From positions 188,001 to 252,000 of the forward strand of contig JAQFVV010006294.1 of assembly GCA_028023455.1 (NCBI GenBank): 64,000 nucleotides of DNA, read 5' to 3'. The translations under genes were made by a program, and so were the position numbers. The stretch comes from Epiperipatus broadwayi. Taxonomy: Eukaryota; Onychophora; Udeonychophora; Euonychophora; Peripatidae. The first letter of the stretch is position 1. Each line of letters starts with the position of its first letter. Positions 46,801 to 58,639 of this stretch are shown here, piece by piece. Below the pieces are notes generated by a model. It ran no database searches. It saw only the letters and a list, made by a program, of their open reading frames with translations, and was not told the DNA's origin.

Positions 46801-47711
46801 CATTACTGGAAATAATAAAAATATCTTGAGAATTCATAAGCTAAAACTCTAAATTTATAATATTCTAAGATTCATACAGATCAAGCTTGATTACAAAAAA
46901 AACTGGTTTTGACATTTACAGATATCACATATCTCCATAATAGCCATGTTTGTTGGCATATTAATATTATTGTGCTAGAATGTAATAATAAACTTATCTT
47001 TTTTAAAACAATCATGAGAAGGAAAATTTTTGCCCCTGTAATATCTATTATTATTATTATTGATATGTTTCATTAATTACGATTTTGCAAAAGGGAATTC
47101 TAATTCAAGATCTGCAATGTCAATCATAATTCTGGAATCAAGTCTTTATTAAGTATAGTTGTTTCTAGGCTAGATAAATATTATATATATATATTTTCAG
47201 AAATAATTAATTCCAAATTGTATAAATATATTATTCAATTGTTATAAACAAATTATATTTAATATCAATATATTTAATATCACTGCTTCATGAGTTACTA
47301 TTGCTTAAGTCTGTTGTAATATTACAAGTTAGTACAATGAAAGAATAAGGCCCAAATTTAGTTCTTTCTTATTCAAATCCTTTGATGAATAGTATCGATA
47401 CTACACTTTATTTAGGATGAATAAAGTTGTAGATTAAGGGTAACAAGCTCTGATCTATAGTGGAAGAACAAATAATCATAATAAATTGGAGAGGAATATA
47501 CATCTCTAGGAATAATAAAGCAAGCACCTATATTTTAAACATGTGAACACTGACACTACAAGAACTACTATAAAAGAGCATATCACATTCATGCTTTTTA
47601 TTTTAGCAAGTAAAGACAAAACTCATTATATTCCAAATATTAATGGAAGGCAAGTTTTAGCAACCCACATTTCATTCAAATACACACATGCTTGAAAGAA
47701 TTGTTTATATA
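46801..47711. other. AT-rich spacer, no gene seen
   Basis: Short (TTA)n at 47048-47062. Nothing else recognisable. Confidence 0.5.
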
Positions 47712-49194
47712 TTATAACAAAACCCATTACCTCTCACTAGACAGGCGTACTCTACCGAATATGTATATATGATGTATCAATACACATGCCTATGTATTTT
47801 TATTTAATTAATTGGTTTTGACCTAAAATATTAATATTCCAAACTTATGGATTTATTCTCGCATAACTATAATATATCCCCAACGCATATTTATAGTCAT
47901 CCGAAGGACACCAAGCGCCAATCCTATACGAAATAAGAATTATGTGAAGTGGATATATTACCAACAAGAATACTATTTACGTAATGTGAGAGAGGTTTTG
48001 GCCATCAGCTAACTCAGTTTCATGGTCGGGTGGCGTCACAGCCGGGAGTAGCTACGAATGGGGTTTAAGAGTTCTTTCTCTTTTTTTTTTAAACATAAAA
48101 AAAATAACAACTAGATTAAATGGATCTATAAATAAATAATTAATTCAACACTCTACTTTCTTTGTATATTTATTTAATATTATAAAAAAAATGTATTTAT
48201 TACTCTGTCATTTTAAATCGCACACATATGTCATTCTTTCCAATAGATCTCTCATACATATCTCAAGTAGTGAAGGTCGATACTACGAAAAAGTTTGTAT
48301 CACGTGACTTTTGACACTAATTACTTTATTACATCCGTAATGCAATGAGGCTTTAAGGAAATCTTATTAAATTAGTTCATATGTCACCTCCGCTTATTAT
48401 AGTAAGTAAAACAAAAGAATTTCCTTTTCATAAAGAAACATAAAATCATTAATTAAAGTTCTTTACCTGACTCTTCCCGGGAAGTAATAGAAGCAGATTT
48501 ATTTATTTAAAAAAGAGTTCCGTTCCACAGGTAAATTAGGCAATTCAAGACAACCATTTGAGATCTTCATGTCTGTTGGCCGATGAGGTTTATCCTGATT
48601 CCATGCTGGAATTATGTGTTGTTTTGAGGCATCGTGGTTTTATTGAGGCAGCTGCAGCAGGTTGAGATTAGGGGCTTGAATCTGATGTGGCTTCTCTTAC
48701 CCTGACATTTCTTTTGAAGTCCCCATTATATAAGCTAAATATTAGAACCCTTTTTAGGTGTTCACTGTTGTAGCTCTGCCAGAAAAAGACCAAATGTATT
48801 CTGGGTGGCTCGCTTTCATAGCCCCCTCCATTTGTTCTAGAAGCTTCTTTTTTATCTCACTTCCGATTTTCAATGTGGACTAACCAGATCTGTTAGACAT
48901 GTGAAAACTCGTGTCATAGCTTCTAGTGTAATATAACAGAAAATAGAATCTCATTCTAACGGAAAGCGTAAAACAAAATCTCGTTTCTCTCTTTTCACTA
49001 CTTAATTCATTCATACATTCATTTGTCACACGCACATATATCATTTCAAAATGACAGAGTCCCTTCCCCCATGTTTGTGTATTTGTAACCACCACCACAT
49101 AATAAAAAAAAATTAAATATTATATATATCTACATCTACATATGTTTACCGATTAAATAATATTTGTGACTGGGTTTGAACCCATTCTGTCACA
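47712..49194 (-). repeat. 3' LTR (1.48 kb)
   Basis: Begins (minus) TGTGACAGAATGGG at 49194 and ends near GGTTTTGTTATAA at 47712. It pairs with 50552-52010. Confidence 0.88.
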
Positions 49195-49208
49195 ATATGC
49201 CCTCCTCC
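49195..49208 (-). other. Polypurine tract
   Basis: The minus strand reads GGAGGAGGGCATAT directly before the LTR's TGTGACAG, the standard place for plus-strand priming. Confidence 0.7.
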
Positions 49209-49424
49209 AAAAGCCTTCAAATACATTTGCATAATTTAAACAGCTCCTTTCGTACAACACTTCTCTATTTCACCTCATATGTCCCTCTGCTTCTTTTCCT
49301 GGTCTGAAGTTCAGCTTCTCAGGTGATCTCTTCTCTTCTGGTGTTTCTCTCCATTTTGGAAAGGTATCCACTTCTGTTCTCCACCCCCTCTTTCATCCTC
49401 TTTTACTGCTTCATGATGCGCACC

Positions 49425-50293
49425 CTAATCATATGAGCTCATGTCGACGGCATTGAGCAGCTCCGCAATCTCTCCTATTGATGCTTTCCCTGCTCCCAAG
49501 ATCATCTGTTCCACTCTCATGGGCATACTGTGTCTTATAAAGTGGAATATATGACTCTCTGTCATGTTGCATGCATCCAATGTCTGCAGTCTAGCCACCT
49601 GTTTATGAAAAAATTGTGAATAGCTATCATTGCACCCTTCTTTAAACTTTTCTTGCATAATTTGGAAGCGCGTTAACTCTTGCCTATCCTCGGACCAAAA
49701 GGCCTCTCTCACTTCCTTTCAATACTCTTCAAAAGTAGCCGGCTGTCGACTAAGCGCGTCCCACCACAACTGGGCATTGTCTGTGAGGTTGCCACACGTG
49801 ATAATTATCTTACTTTCTTCTGCCATGGGATTTATATTGAAATATTTTTCTAGGCTATGTAGATGCTGGACCGGTGCTTCCCCCATCCTACCTTCAAATG
49901 GACTAATTTTTATGAATTGGTTCATACTCCCTTGCACCATCGTGTGACTTATTACCGCTGCCAGTTTTCCTGAAAGGTTTACTTGAGCACCTTGCTTCTG
50001 TACATCTCCACTCTCTATATCTGTCTTTTCACCTTCCTGTTCCCCCAAATCATTCTCGTCTTTGATTCCCACTTTCCGAATCTCAACTCTAGACTTTCAA
50101 GCTTTTTCAAAATTCGCTCCAACATATTTTCCTGTTCCTCTTTTTCCATATTCTTTTGCATTCTTGTTTTCATAAAATTCTTTTCTTTTATTTTATCTTT
50201 GATTAATGCCTCGGACCCACTCCCCCATCCCAGCACCCTGCATTGCCTTCCTGTTAGCCACTTTAACTCTCGAAACTTCATCGAATTAGACAA
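49425..50293 (-). pseudogene. Retrotransposon Gag (capsid region), broken
   Basis: Three minus-strand frames in order. 50293-50015 is a basic/acidic coiled-coil region (IKDKIKEKNFMKTRMQKN...). 50072-49719 has the capsid pattern (KISPFEGRMGEAPVQHLHSLEKYF, then DNAQLWWDALSR with the WW motif of retrotransposon Gag). 49712-49425 has FWSEDRQELTRFQIMQEKF and HFIRHSMPMRVEQMILGAG. The first two are separated by a frameshift in their overlap (50015-50072). The second and third are in one frame, separated only by a TGA at 49717-49719, in a position where related Gags have Trp. No protease, zinc knuckle or RT follows. Capsid-forming proteins can package RNA and use another element's pol, which would explain a pol-less copy. 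Confidence 0.82.
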
Positions 50294-50533
50294 ACAAACA
50301 AAAAATAACAGCTTGCATATGTTTGACCTACTGAGCAGCTATGAACTGACAAAACTGGTTATTTCATAATAGATATACATTTAACAAATTAACACCCTTC
50401 AATTTATTTAACACTTCATTTGAACTATATATTTAAACAACCCTTTCTTGAATAAAATATAAAACTTTTTGCTTTATTAATGTATTTCTGAAATCTCATA
50501 CTCTCCCCATTCCCCTCTACTTCTCTTTGAAGC

Positions 50534-50551
50534 CCTTTAGTTAGGATGCCA
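50534..50551 (-). other. Putative primer-binding site
   Basis: On the minus strand the first 18 bases after the 5' LTR begin TGGCATCC, TGG being the usual complement of a tRNA CCA end. The particular tRNA was not identified. Confidence 0.6.
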
Positions 50552-52010
50552 TTATAACAAAACCCATTACCTTTCACTAGACAGGCATACTCTACCGAAT
50601 ATGTATATATGATGTATCAATATGCGTGCCTATGTATTTTTATTTAATTAAGTGGTTTTGACCTAAAATATTAATATTCGAAACTTATGGATTTATTCTC
50701 GCAACTGTAATATATCTCCAAGGTGTATTTATGGTCATCCAAAAATCACCAAGCGCCAATCCTATACGAATATAAGAATTATGTGAAGTGGATATATTAC
50801 CAACAAGAATACTATTTACGTAATGTGAGAGGTTTTGGCCATCAGCTAGCTCAGTCTCGTGGTCAGGTGGCGTCACAGCCGGGAGTAGCTATGAATGGGA
50901 TTAAAAGTTTTTCTTTTTTTTAAACATAAAAAAAATAATAACAACTAGATAAATGGATCTATAAATATATAACTAATTCAACACTCTACTTTCTTTGTAT
51001 ATTTATTTAATATTATAAAAAAAATGTATTTATTACTCTGTCATTTTAAATCGCACACATACGTCATTCTTTCCAATAGATCTCTCATACATATCTCAAG
51101 TAGTGAAGGTCGATACTACGAAAAAGTTTGTATCACGTGACACGTCCGTAATGCAATGAGGCTTTAAGTAAATATTATTAAATTAGTTCATACGTGACCT
51201 CCACTTATTATAGTAAATAAAACAAAAGAATTTCCTTTTCATAAAGAAACATAAAATCATTAATTAAAGTTCTTTACCTGACTCTTCCCGGGAAGTAGTA
51301 GAAGCAGATTTATTTATTTATTAAAGAGTTCCGTTCCACAGGTAAATTAGGCAATTCAAGGCAACCATTTGAGATCTTCATGTCCGTTGGCTGATGAGGT
51401 TTATCCTGATTCCACACTGGAATTATGTGTTGTTTCGAGGCATCGTGGTTTTATTGAGTCAGCTGCAGCAGGTTGAGATTAGGGGCTTGAATCCGATGCG
51501 GCTTCTCTTACCCCGACATTTCTTTTGAAGTCGCCATTATATAAGCTAAATATTAAAACCCTTTTTAGGTGTTCACTGTTGTAGTTCTGCTGGAAAAAGA
51601 CCAAATGCATTCTGGGTGGCTTGCTTTTATAGCCCCCTCCATTTGTTCTAGAAGTCTTCTTTTTTATCTCACTTCCGATTTTCAATGTGGACTAACCAGA
51701 TCTGTTAGACGTGTGAAAACTCGTGACGTAGCTTCTATTGTAATATAACAGAAAATAGAATCTCATTCTGCTGGAAAGCATGAAACAAAATCTTGTTTAT
51801 CTCTTTTCACTACTTAATTCATTCATACACGCATTTGTTACACGCACATATATATCATTTCAAAATGACAGAGTTCCTCCCCCTACATTTGTGTATTTGT
51901 AACCACCACCACGTAATAAAAAAAATTAAATATTATATATATCTACGTCTACATATGTTTACTGATTAAATAATATTATTTGTGACTGGATTCGAACCCA
52001 TTCTGTCACA
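50552..52010 (-). repeat. 5' LTR (1.46 kb)
   Basis: Begins (minus) TGTGACAGAATGGG at 52010 and ends at 50552. A TTATATAATGG stretch (around 51535-51546, minus) could serve as TATA box. It is about 24 bases shorter than the other LTR because of small indels, for example loss of a segment equivalent to 48308-48330. Confidence 0.88.
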
Positions 52011-53791
52011 ATATATATATATCTAAATTTCACAACTAATTTTCATTAATAATAAGCTTTATAAAATGTTATTTTAACTAAGAAATTTAGATATATTTCA
52101 CATAGAGATTTTATTTACACACATATATTTCAAAGTACTTCCTCTTTGTTATATTCCTATTTTCTAATTCAAATAAATAATTAGTTGTAAGTTTTAAGTA
52201 AATAGTATTAAAATACATATAGTTCATGGGTGTTTTGGCATTTGGTAATATTTTAAAAGCTAAAAGTAATTTTAAAAATCATTCAAAAGAGCAATTTAAT
52301 TTTTTTATAGTTAATAAAATTTATTTTAGAAAGTTATTTGTGCATTTAGTATTACCTGCTTAATTAAATATAAGTTAAAATTGGAAGGAATAAAAATACA
52401 TGCAGATTACTTATCCAGATAAAAGAAAATTCCAAACACGAGATTACAACTAAAGTTTTAACGCTAATTAAAGATGGCCGAAATAATTTATAAAAAAGAG
52501 ACTTTGTAACAAAAAAGAAAAATAAATGTACAAAATAATCAACTTATATTTTGATAACAAAACATAAGAATATATATGCAGAAATCTAAAAAACTGACTC
52601 GAGGTTATAAACGAGGCAGAAAAACTGCAAACAATGTATTTTTACTAAAGGTTTTGTGCACCCTGGATGGGTAAGAGGACAAAGTCTAACTGTGGCACTC
52701 TTGTTCTCTCAACCATAATAAAAATTCTGGAACTGGAATATTCATTTGCTGAACCAATGTGTCAGGTGGGAATAGAAACTGGAGGATTTTGCAGACACCT
52801 CTTGTCATAAAAAAGTCACTCCAAAAGCTTCACATCAAGGTGTACCTTGCAACTGACCAGAAATGTGAAAACTTTGGCAAAAAAAATCAATCAACTTCCA
52901 ATGATACATGCTACAAGAATCTACAGTCTACACAAACTTGCCAGTAAGCTACTATTGTTCATATCCTGATTTGTGACTAATTGTTTGCAAACTAAGCTTA
53001 ACTAGGAAGCTTTTAATACCAATATAGATATTCGCCTAGGAGAAACTTGAGTGGAATATGAATTGTTTTAATTATTTGATCAATATTATCTGGATGAGAA
53101 TGTGTATATTCTTTAAATGTTATTAATAATTTATTGTTAAATATTTTATTTGGTTTTAATAAAATATTTAGCATTAATATAACACTTTTGTTGTACGTTC
53201 TTAATTTTAGTTATCAGAATTTATTATGTATAAATCATCTTTGCCAACATGCTTGTTTAATAGTTAAACCCAGGAAAATTTCTTAAAAAATATTAAATTT
53301 AGTTATTTGCTGCAAATTTGCTTGATGAATGTTAGTAAATCTACAGACTCTGGCATCCTCATAAATAAATTAAAACTAATTCAATTGTCAATTCGAGCTG
53401 CAAGAAATTATTAGGTCAGTTAATCAGGAAATATAACTATGTTTTTGAGATATCTAAACTCATACATGAATGAAAGATTTTTCTTTTTCATAGTTTGATT
53501 AATTAGCACTTTATAGTGTGCAATAAAAGCCCTAAATCAAAATGTAAAACATTATAATAAGATGATAATAAAAAAATGCATAGCTGTCTATCTGTCACTA
53601 ACATCAAAAAAAAAAATCCAAAAGAGTAATAATTTCTTTACCCAGCTGGTTTTAAATCATATTCAATTCAATTATTTATTTTATGTACAATTTCACATAA
53701 CTATAGGCTAATTACAGACAGAACAAAAATCACATAAATAATATTTATAATTAAATTTTACTAGTGAAGAGAAAAATAATTTATTACATAA
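52011..53791. other. 1.8-kb stretch without recognisable gene
   Basis: AT-rich. A GC-richer island at 52630-52960 has a 62-codon open frame (52759-52947) but no recognisable domain on either strand. Confidence 0.45.
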
Positions 53792-54229
53792 ATGAATCAA
53801 CTCGATTGGCAACGGCAGATTACTAGGGTAAGTAATTCTATTGGAATGTTAAATCAAAGACTTTCATTTTTAAAAAAATGCCAACAATACAATATTATTC
53901 CAAATTGCTGTAGAGTAAAAATTAACCGATGCATATATAATCACGATGCTGTTACTAAAAAAATGCAAAAATATTTGCTTGCAATTATAACAAAGGGATG
54001 TAAAAATGCTCTAAAGAAAGAAAATAAGCAATGGGATAAACTGACCGCTCTCAGAGTAATTCCCAACTACATTATTAACAAGAGTTATAAACTAGAACGG
54101 AAATTAACAATTAATATTCACGAAAAAACTAAAATTTTTGGCACGCAAGCAAAACATAGAAATAGCGCCTACCAACACAGCAGATACATACATAAACAGA
54201 ACAACGATAAATCCTCCAGAAGAAATTAG
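53792..54229 (+). pseudogene. Penelope ORF N-terminal region
   Basis: A 145-codon frame with no stop before 54229, starting at an ATG. Basic, helical-looking, with Cys residues (KKCQQYNIIPNCCRVKINRC). This matches the position of the N-terminal extension before RT in Penelope-like elements. The specific role is unknown. Confidence 0.6.
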
Positions 54230-55095
54230 AAACATTTTTGAACTGGGGCCTAAGTTTATTGGGGATCAGTGGACAAGGCCAAAAAAGGAAATTATTGCGG
54301 ATGTCAAGGCTGGTCTTATAAATAAACCCAGCAGAGATAAAGTTATCGAACAGGTAAAAATTATTAAACTTAAAAATTTACTACCAAGCATAACAGTTGG
54401 AATGTTAAAATTAATAAAATTAAACAATTTCTACCAAGTAACTCAATTGTATGCATCAAAGAGGATAAAGGCAATAGATTCGTCTTGATTTCAAGAGCTG
54501 AGTATACAAACAAAATAGAAGAACAGATCAATAAACTTAAGTTCACATGCTTAACTGAAAACAATAATAAAATCAACAAAGATAGTTTTATATCCAATAT
54601 ATTAAGGTCTCATAAAGGTAAAACATTGTCTAGGGCTGAATATTTCTGAATATATCCATCATCTTCCATACCTCCTAGAATGTTTGCCAACATAAAATTG
54701 CATAAAGAAAATTCTCCTCTTAGATTAATGCTCGACTTTGGAGGCATCCACTATTTCCAAACTGCAAAAATGATTAACCTATGGCTTATAGATGCTCTGG
54801 GATTTGGAAACCACACTATCAAATCTTCATTTGAATTTGTGGAAAGAATAAAAAATGCTAAACATAAATTTGGAACACAAAATGACTGTATGCGATGTGA
54901 ATGAACTTTATGGCTCAATTAACAGAAATAAACCCATTACCATCATCAAAGATGAATTAATTAAGAAAAATTATCCAAAAAAAAAACGAATTGATTTTAT
55001 AATAGAATTCTTGAAGTGGCTGGATAACAACATAGTTGCTAAATTTGAAAACAAATGGTATGTGATAAATGATGGTTGGCCCATGGGACTGCCTA
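53792..55095 (+). mobile_element. Penelope-like element, N-terminal and RT part, copy F
   Basis: Reads on the plus strand from the N-terminal extension (53792-54229) through a linker (54138-54488, with FELGPKFIGD) and RT motifs: VCIKEDKGNRFVLISRAEY (about 54450-54510), the thumb-like IKLHKENSPLRLMLDFGG (54691-54744), a VNELYGSIN motif A (about 54895-54921) and WPMGLP (motif B, about 55076-55093). It is cut off at about 55095 where LINE C begins. It shares FGNHTIKSSFEFVE.IKNA with copy E. Frameshifts near 54200, 54490, 54640 and 54890. Confidence 0.87.
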
Positions 55096-55178
55096 TGAAC
55101 CTTCAATATCATTTAATATCCAAAAAGTTTCAAAAAATAATAACTACGATCCAAATTCTAGTACAAACGGCCAAATAG
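54138..55178 (+). pseudogene. Penelope reverse transcriptase, first two-thirds, broken
   Basis: Three frames in order (54138-54488, 54680-54904, 54855-55178) bear successive RT blocks ending at WPMGLP. The catalytic YIDD segment is absent because the copy ends there. Frame changes occur at about 54440, 54645 and 54890. Compare with copy E, which carries the missing downstream part of the same family. Confidence 0.78.
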
Positions 55179-55272
55179 CCTGTGGTCAAACTGCAAATAC
55201 CAACACAAAAACTGCAGGAAAACATAACAATACCCATATCTGCTCGCAGATTTCTGCCAAGGATATATATTC

Positions 55273-57184
55273 ATGAACTGTAATCCCAGTTTTCAATCCT
55301 TTAACACTTCAAACAAAAGAGAAAATAATTACCTAGTGACAAATAAGAATAACCGTAAAAACAATTATAGTGAAAACTTCTCTAATCTGCTAGGGGCCAG
55401 CAAAAATGCTCCTAATGGTGGACAGAGAAATTTTAAAATAAATTTTAAACAACCACAACACAATCTTAAAGATACACACACTCAATTATATGATACTAAT
55501 TACCCTACAGATGATATAATAACAAATGAATCTAAAATCAAAGTAAAAAACCTCTTTCAATCTGACATTTCAAAAAAAGCATTGTACGCTAACGCTGTGG
55601 GTTTAAGCAAAACCGTAAATAATACCGAAAATGTTACGGTGCTAATTCATGCGAACTCCTTTTAGATCTAACAGATTATGAGGTAGAACAGCACTCAGAA
55701 CTTAACTGTAGCACTTCTGATTATGATGCAATAGATATCAATAATTTAAATGAAGATATATACCAAACGATCACTAACAATTTCAATAAAACCATACCAA
55801 AGATTCTTTATGAGTCATTCTTAAACTACTACAACGACAAATCGCTAATACTAGCGATTACAAATCAAAATTGTCCCCTCTTCAAGTTTCCCATGGATCA
55901 ATTCTACACCTCCATTAAACAGCAGCAACTTTGAAAAGGAATTCACAAGATTCTAACCCATCCCAATGACCATTATGTGGTCATTGAGTTCAGAACCTGG
56001 GTGGACAGAATGAATTTTAGATCTAACTTCATAGCGTTAAGGAATTCACAAGATTCTAACCCATCCCAATGACCGTTATGTGGTCATTGAGTTCAGAACC
56101 TGGGTGGACAGAATGAATTTTAGATCTAACTTCATAGCGTTAGGGAATCATATCTTATGCTTCATTGACATGAACAGACCAGTTACACTATCTGGAAAAA
56201 TCAAAAACTGTCTTGCAATTTCACTGAACAGGAATTGCAAAATATACTTATCAACTATGGCAATATTAACAAGTTCAATTATCTGAATAATCCACATCTT
56301 GAAGATCAAATCTTGTCTAACACTGTGATATTTTCATTCACCCTAAAAAAAACATCTCCCCCACTAACATCCCCACCATCATAACTGCCAGAGGTTCACC
56401 ATTAGTTTTAACATTTCAAGGGGTATGACCCCAATGCTTCTACTGCCTCCAAAGGTCACATCTCATAAAAGATTGCATGGCTCAAATATGCAACTATTGT
56501 GGCCTTAAAAAGAATAAAATACATCATTGCAGTGGGAAATCTAGCAATGCAGGGCTCACATCAATTCACATCAATCAAGCAACACTTAATCCTAACTCAA
56601 ACAACGACTCTACCCAGATCCATATCACCCAAACCTCAACAAAAATTCCAAGCAAACCTGACAAGACATCTTCAAATATCACAATCACCAAAACATCATC
56701 ACAAAACAATACTACTCAAGAACAAATGGAGATAGAAGTTGACACAAACCTCTGGGATGATCTTGTTGACCAAAATCTCACACAAGTTCATAAGGCCATC
56801 ACTCATCTTAATAAAACTGATCTAGACACAAACCCAATAGACATTGCAGATAGCAACTATACCACTATAAAACCCAAATCCACCTCCACCCAGCAAAAAA
56901 TCTCTTTGTTATCACAACAATTAGGTCCATTGGTTCCTTCTGTGTCCAAACAAGGCAAACAAAACAATCAGCAGACTACTCACAAAACATCCCTGCAAAC
57001 CCAAAAAAACATTAAAGAGTCTGCAAACGTAAACTGTTTAATGGATAATAAGTCTCAAGTCACCCAACTGTCACTGCCATCAGAATATTGTTCAGAGCTC
57101 AAGGAAAACCAGGAAAACAATAACCCACAAAGACTTTCATCAGTCAAAAAAACTAAAAAAGAAGGTAAATCGAAAGCAAAATGA
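55273..57184 (+). pseudogene. LINE ORF1 with two zinc knuckles, broken
   Basis: Starts at an ATG (55273) and continues in successive frames: 55273-55665; a shifted frame 55655-55931 (LTDYEVEQHSELN...); after the 103-bp duplication, 56080-56286 (VIEFRTWVDRMNF); then PLVLTFQGV, a TGA, and the knuckle region. Knuckles are CFYCLQRSHLIKDC (about 56433-56474, C-x2-C-x4-H-x4-C) and CNYCGLKKNKIHHC (about 56489-56530). A Ser/Thr/Gln/Asn-rich tail runs to 57184, ending KKEGKSKAK. The role is RNA-binding nucleoprotein of the element. Broken by frameshifts at about 55640 and the duplication, and by a stop at about 56426. Confidence 0.8.
55938..56143 (+). repeat. 103-bp tandem duplication inside LINE ORF1
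   Basis: Unit 1 is 55938-56040 and unit 2 is 56041-56143, starting GGAATTCACAAGATTC and nearly identical (one visible change in ATGACC.TTATG). A 103-base period changes the frame, so it breaks ORF1. Confidence 0.95.
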
Positions 57185-57639
57185 CAAAATATTATCGAAA
57201 GCAAAACGATAAAATATTATAGATATATCTGCAATTGCAAACTAAACTAATAAGATACACATAAGAAAGTCGGTCCTCTCAGACAAATCCAGCTCAGACA
57301 AAGAGAATGCTCAACCTTCAAACGATTTACAACCTCCCTCCAACAATCAAACAACAGATCTAACCCCAGCTAAGCATCTCAAATCTTCTGAAAAGAAAAG
57401 GAAAATTATGGACCCCCCCCCCAACATCCAAACCCCTGGAACCATTGGAAGACAGCCCAACAAATAATATTCCCACTTCAATTTTGAATGACTGCCAAGA
57501 ATTTCTACCAACCCTTTCCTCTCTTTCTCAGGTGCCTTCTGAGAAAGCGGATGCTTCAGAGGACCCAAACGACATTGGTTGGGAAGATTCGTCCACTGAC
57601 TCAGAGTTGCTAGTCGAAAAGACATAAAACTACATTGCT
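57185..57639 (+). other. Inter-ORF region of LINE
   Basis: Contains a 60-codon open frame (57445-57627) without a domain, rich in Asp/Ser/Pro, and a run of 10 C at 57413-57422. It may be the lost C-terminal end of ORF1 or a spacer. Confidence 0.5.
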
Positions 57640-58290
57640 ATGAACTGTAAAATTGCTGGAGTCAATGTTCATGGCATCAACTTATTAAGTAGAGCCTATG
57701 CTATTAAAAACTGGATTGCCCTCAACTCCCCACATATATTCCTAATGGGAGAGACTAAATACCATCAGAACACTGATCATAAAATCCTAGCACTGCTTTC
57801 GTCATCAGATTATACCAGATTTTCTATTGGCTCCTCGGCTTCTGGAGCAGTTGGCATCCTGGTTAATAATGCAATACCCCCCCCCCCAATAGCTTTAATC
57901 TTCTACTGTTAGACACCAACATGGTTATCATTGAGGTTGACTACTGGGGCTACCCTATTATCATTGTCTATGTGTACACAGCCAATGACACAACTTAATA
58001 TTACAACATAATCCATGTTAAATGCCATCATCATCAACAGAACCAGTCTGACAATCCTTTTGGGAGATTTCAATACCACATACCAAAACTTTAACACTAG
58101 ATTCATCCATCACTTAAACCGAAGACTGATGTGTGGGGAGGGCTTCCCCCCCCCCCAGGTGTCTTTTCCTTTTACACCAGAACTCGAAGATACTGGATTG
58201 ACCTGCTATATTATACACCAGACCTCCACTTTTACATTGATGCAGCTTTAGTTCCTGTCTCCTCAAATCATAAGACACTAGTTATCTATT
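57640..58290 (+). pseudogene. LINE ORF2 endonuclease domain, frameshifted
   Basis: An APE-type endonuclease: NCKIAGVNVHGINLL at the start (N of motif 1), GETKYH (catalytic Glu, about 57749-57766), GDFNTTYQNF (about 58060-58090, Asp/Asn motif) and SNHKTLVIYF (about 58263-58292, His motif, S-N/D-H). Frames change at the 11-C run 57877-57887 and at the 11-C run 58146-58156. Sequence on either side of each run aligns with the family only if the frame is shifted, so the run lengths are the damage. Confidence 0.85.
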
Positions 58291-58639
58291 TTGAAGCTCT
58301 TGAGGTTCCAATGCCTGCTGCGGGGCCCGGCAGAACTATGCATATGATCACAAAGTCCAGCATGACAGCAGCCATAGTATCTGATGCCTACATTTATTTC
58401 TGAAAGATCAACATCCTTTCCCTTCCAGCTGAAAAAGCCTGATTCACTTATATCAATATTCTCCAATCCATTCTAAACCATCACACCAGGAAAATTAAAG
58501 ACCCAAATAGCCTACTCAGAGATCTCACAGACATCGAAAATCAACTACAAATGCTGCAACAGAATCATTCCAATATAGAAGTCATCTTATCACTTAAAAA
58601 CCATTACAGTATTAAATAAAAATCACTCGCAGAATATAT

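Larger units (their letters stand above)
47712..52010 (-). mobile_element. Gag-only LTR retrotransposon (non-autonomous)
   Basis: A 4.3-kb element on the minus strand. The 5' LTR is 50552-52010 and the 3' LTR is 47712-49194. They match closely along their length (by eye, scattered substitutions and small indels). The internal region is only 1357 bases (49195-50551). A PBS-like TGGCATCCTAACTAAAGG follows the 5' LTR and a polypurine tract GGAGGAGGGCATAT precedes the 3' LTR. The LTR starts TGTGACAG. Only gag is present and there is no pol at all. Gag is broken by a frameshift and a nonsense codon. Flanking TA-rich DNA prevents a reliable target-duplication call. Confidence 0.88.
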
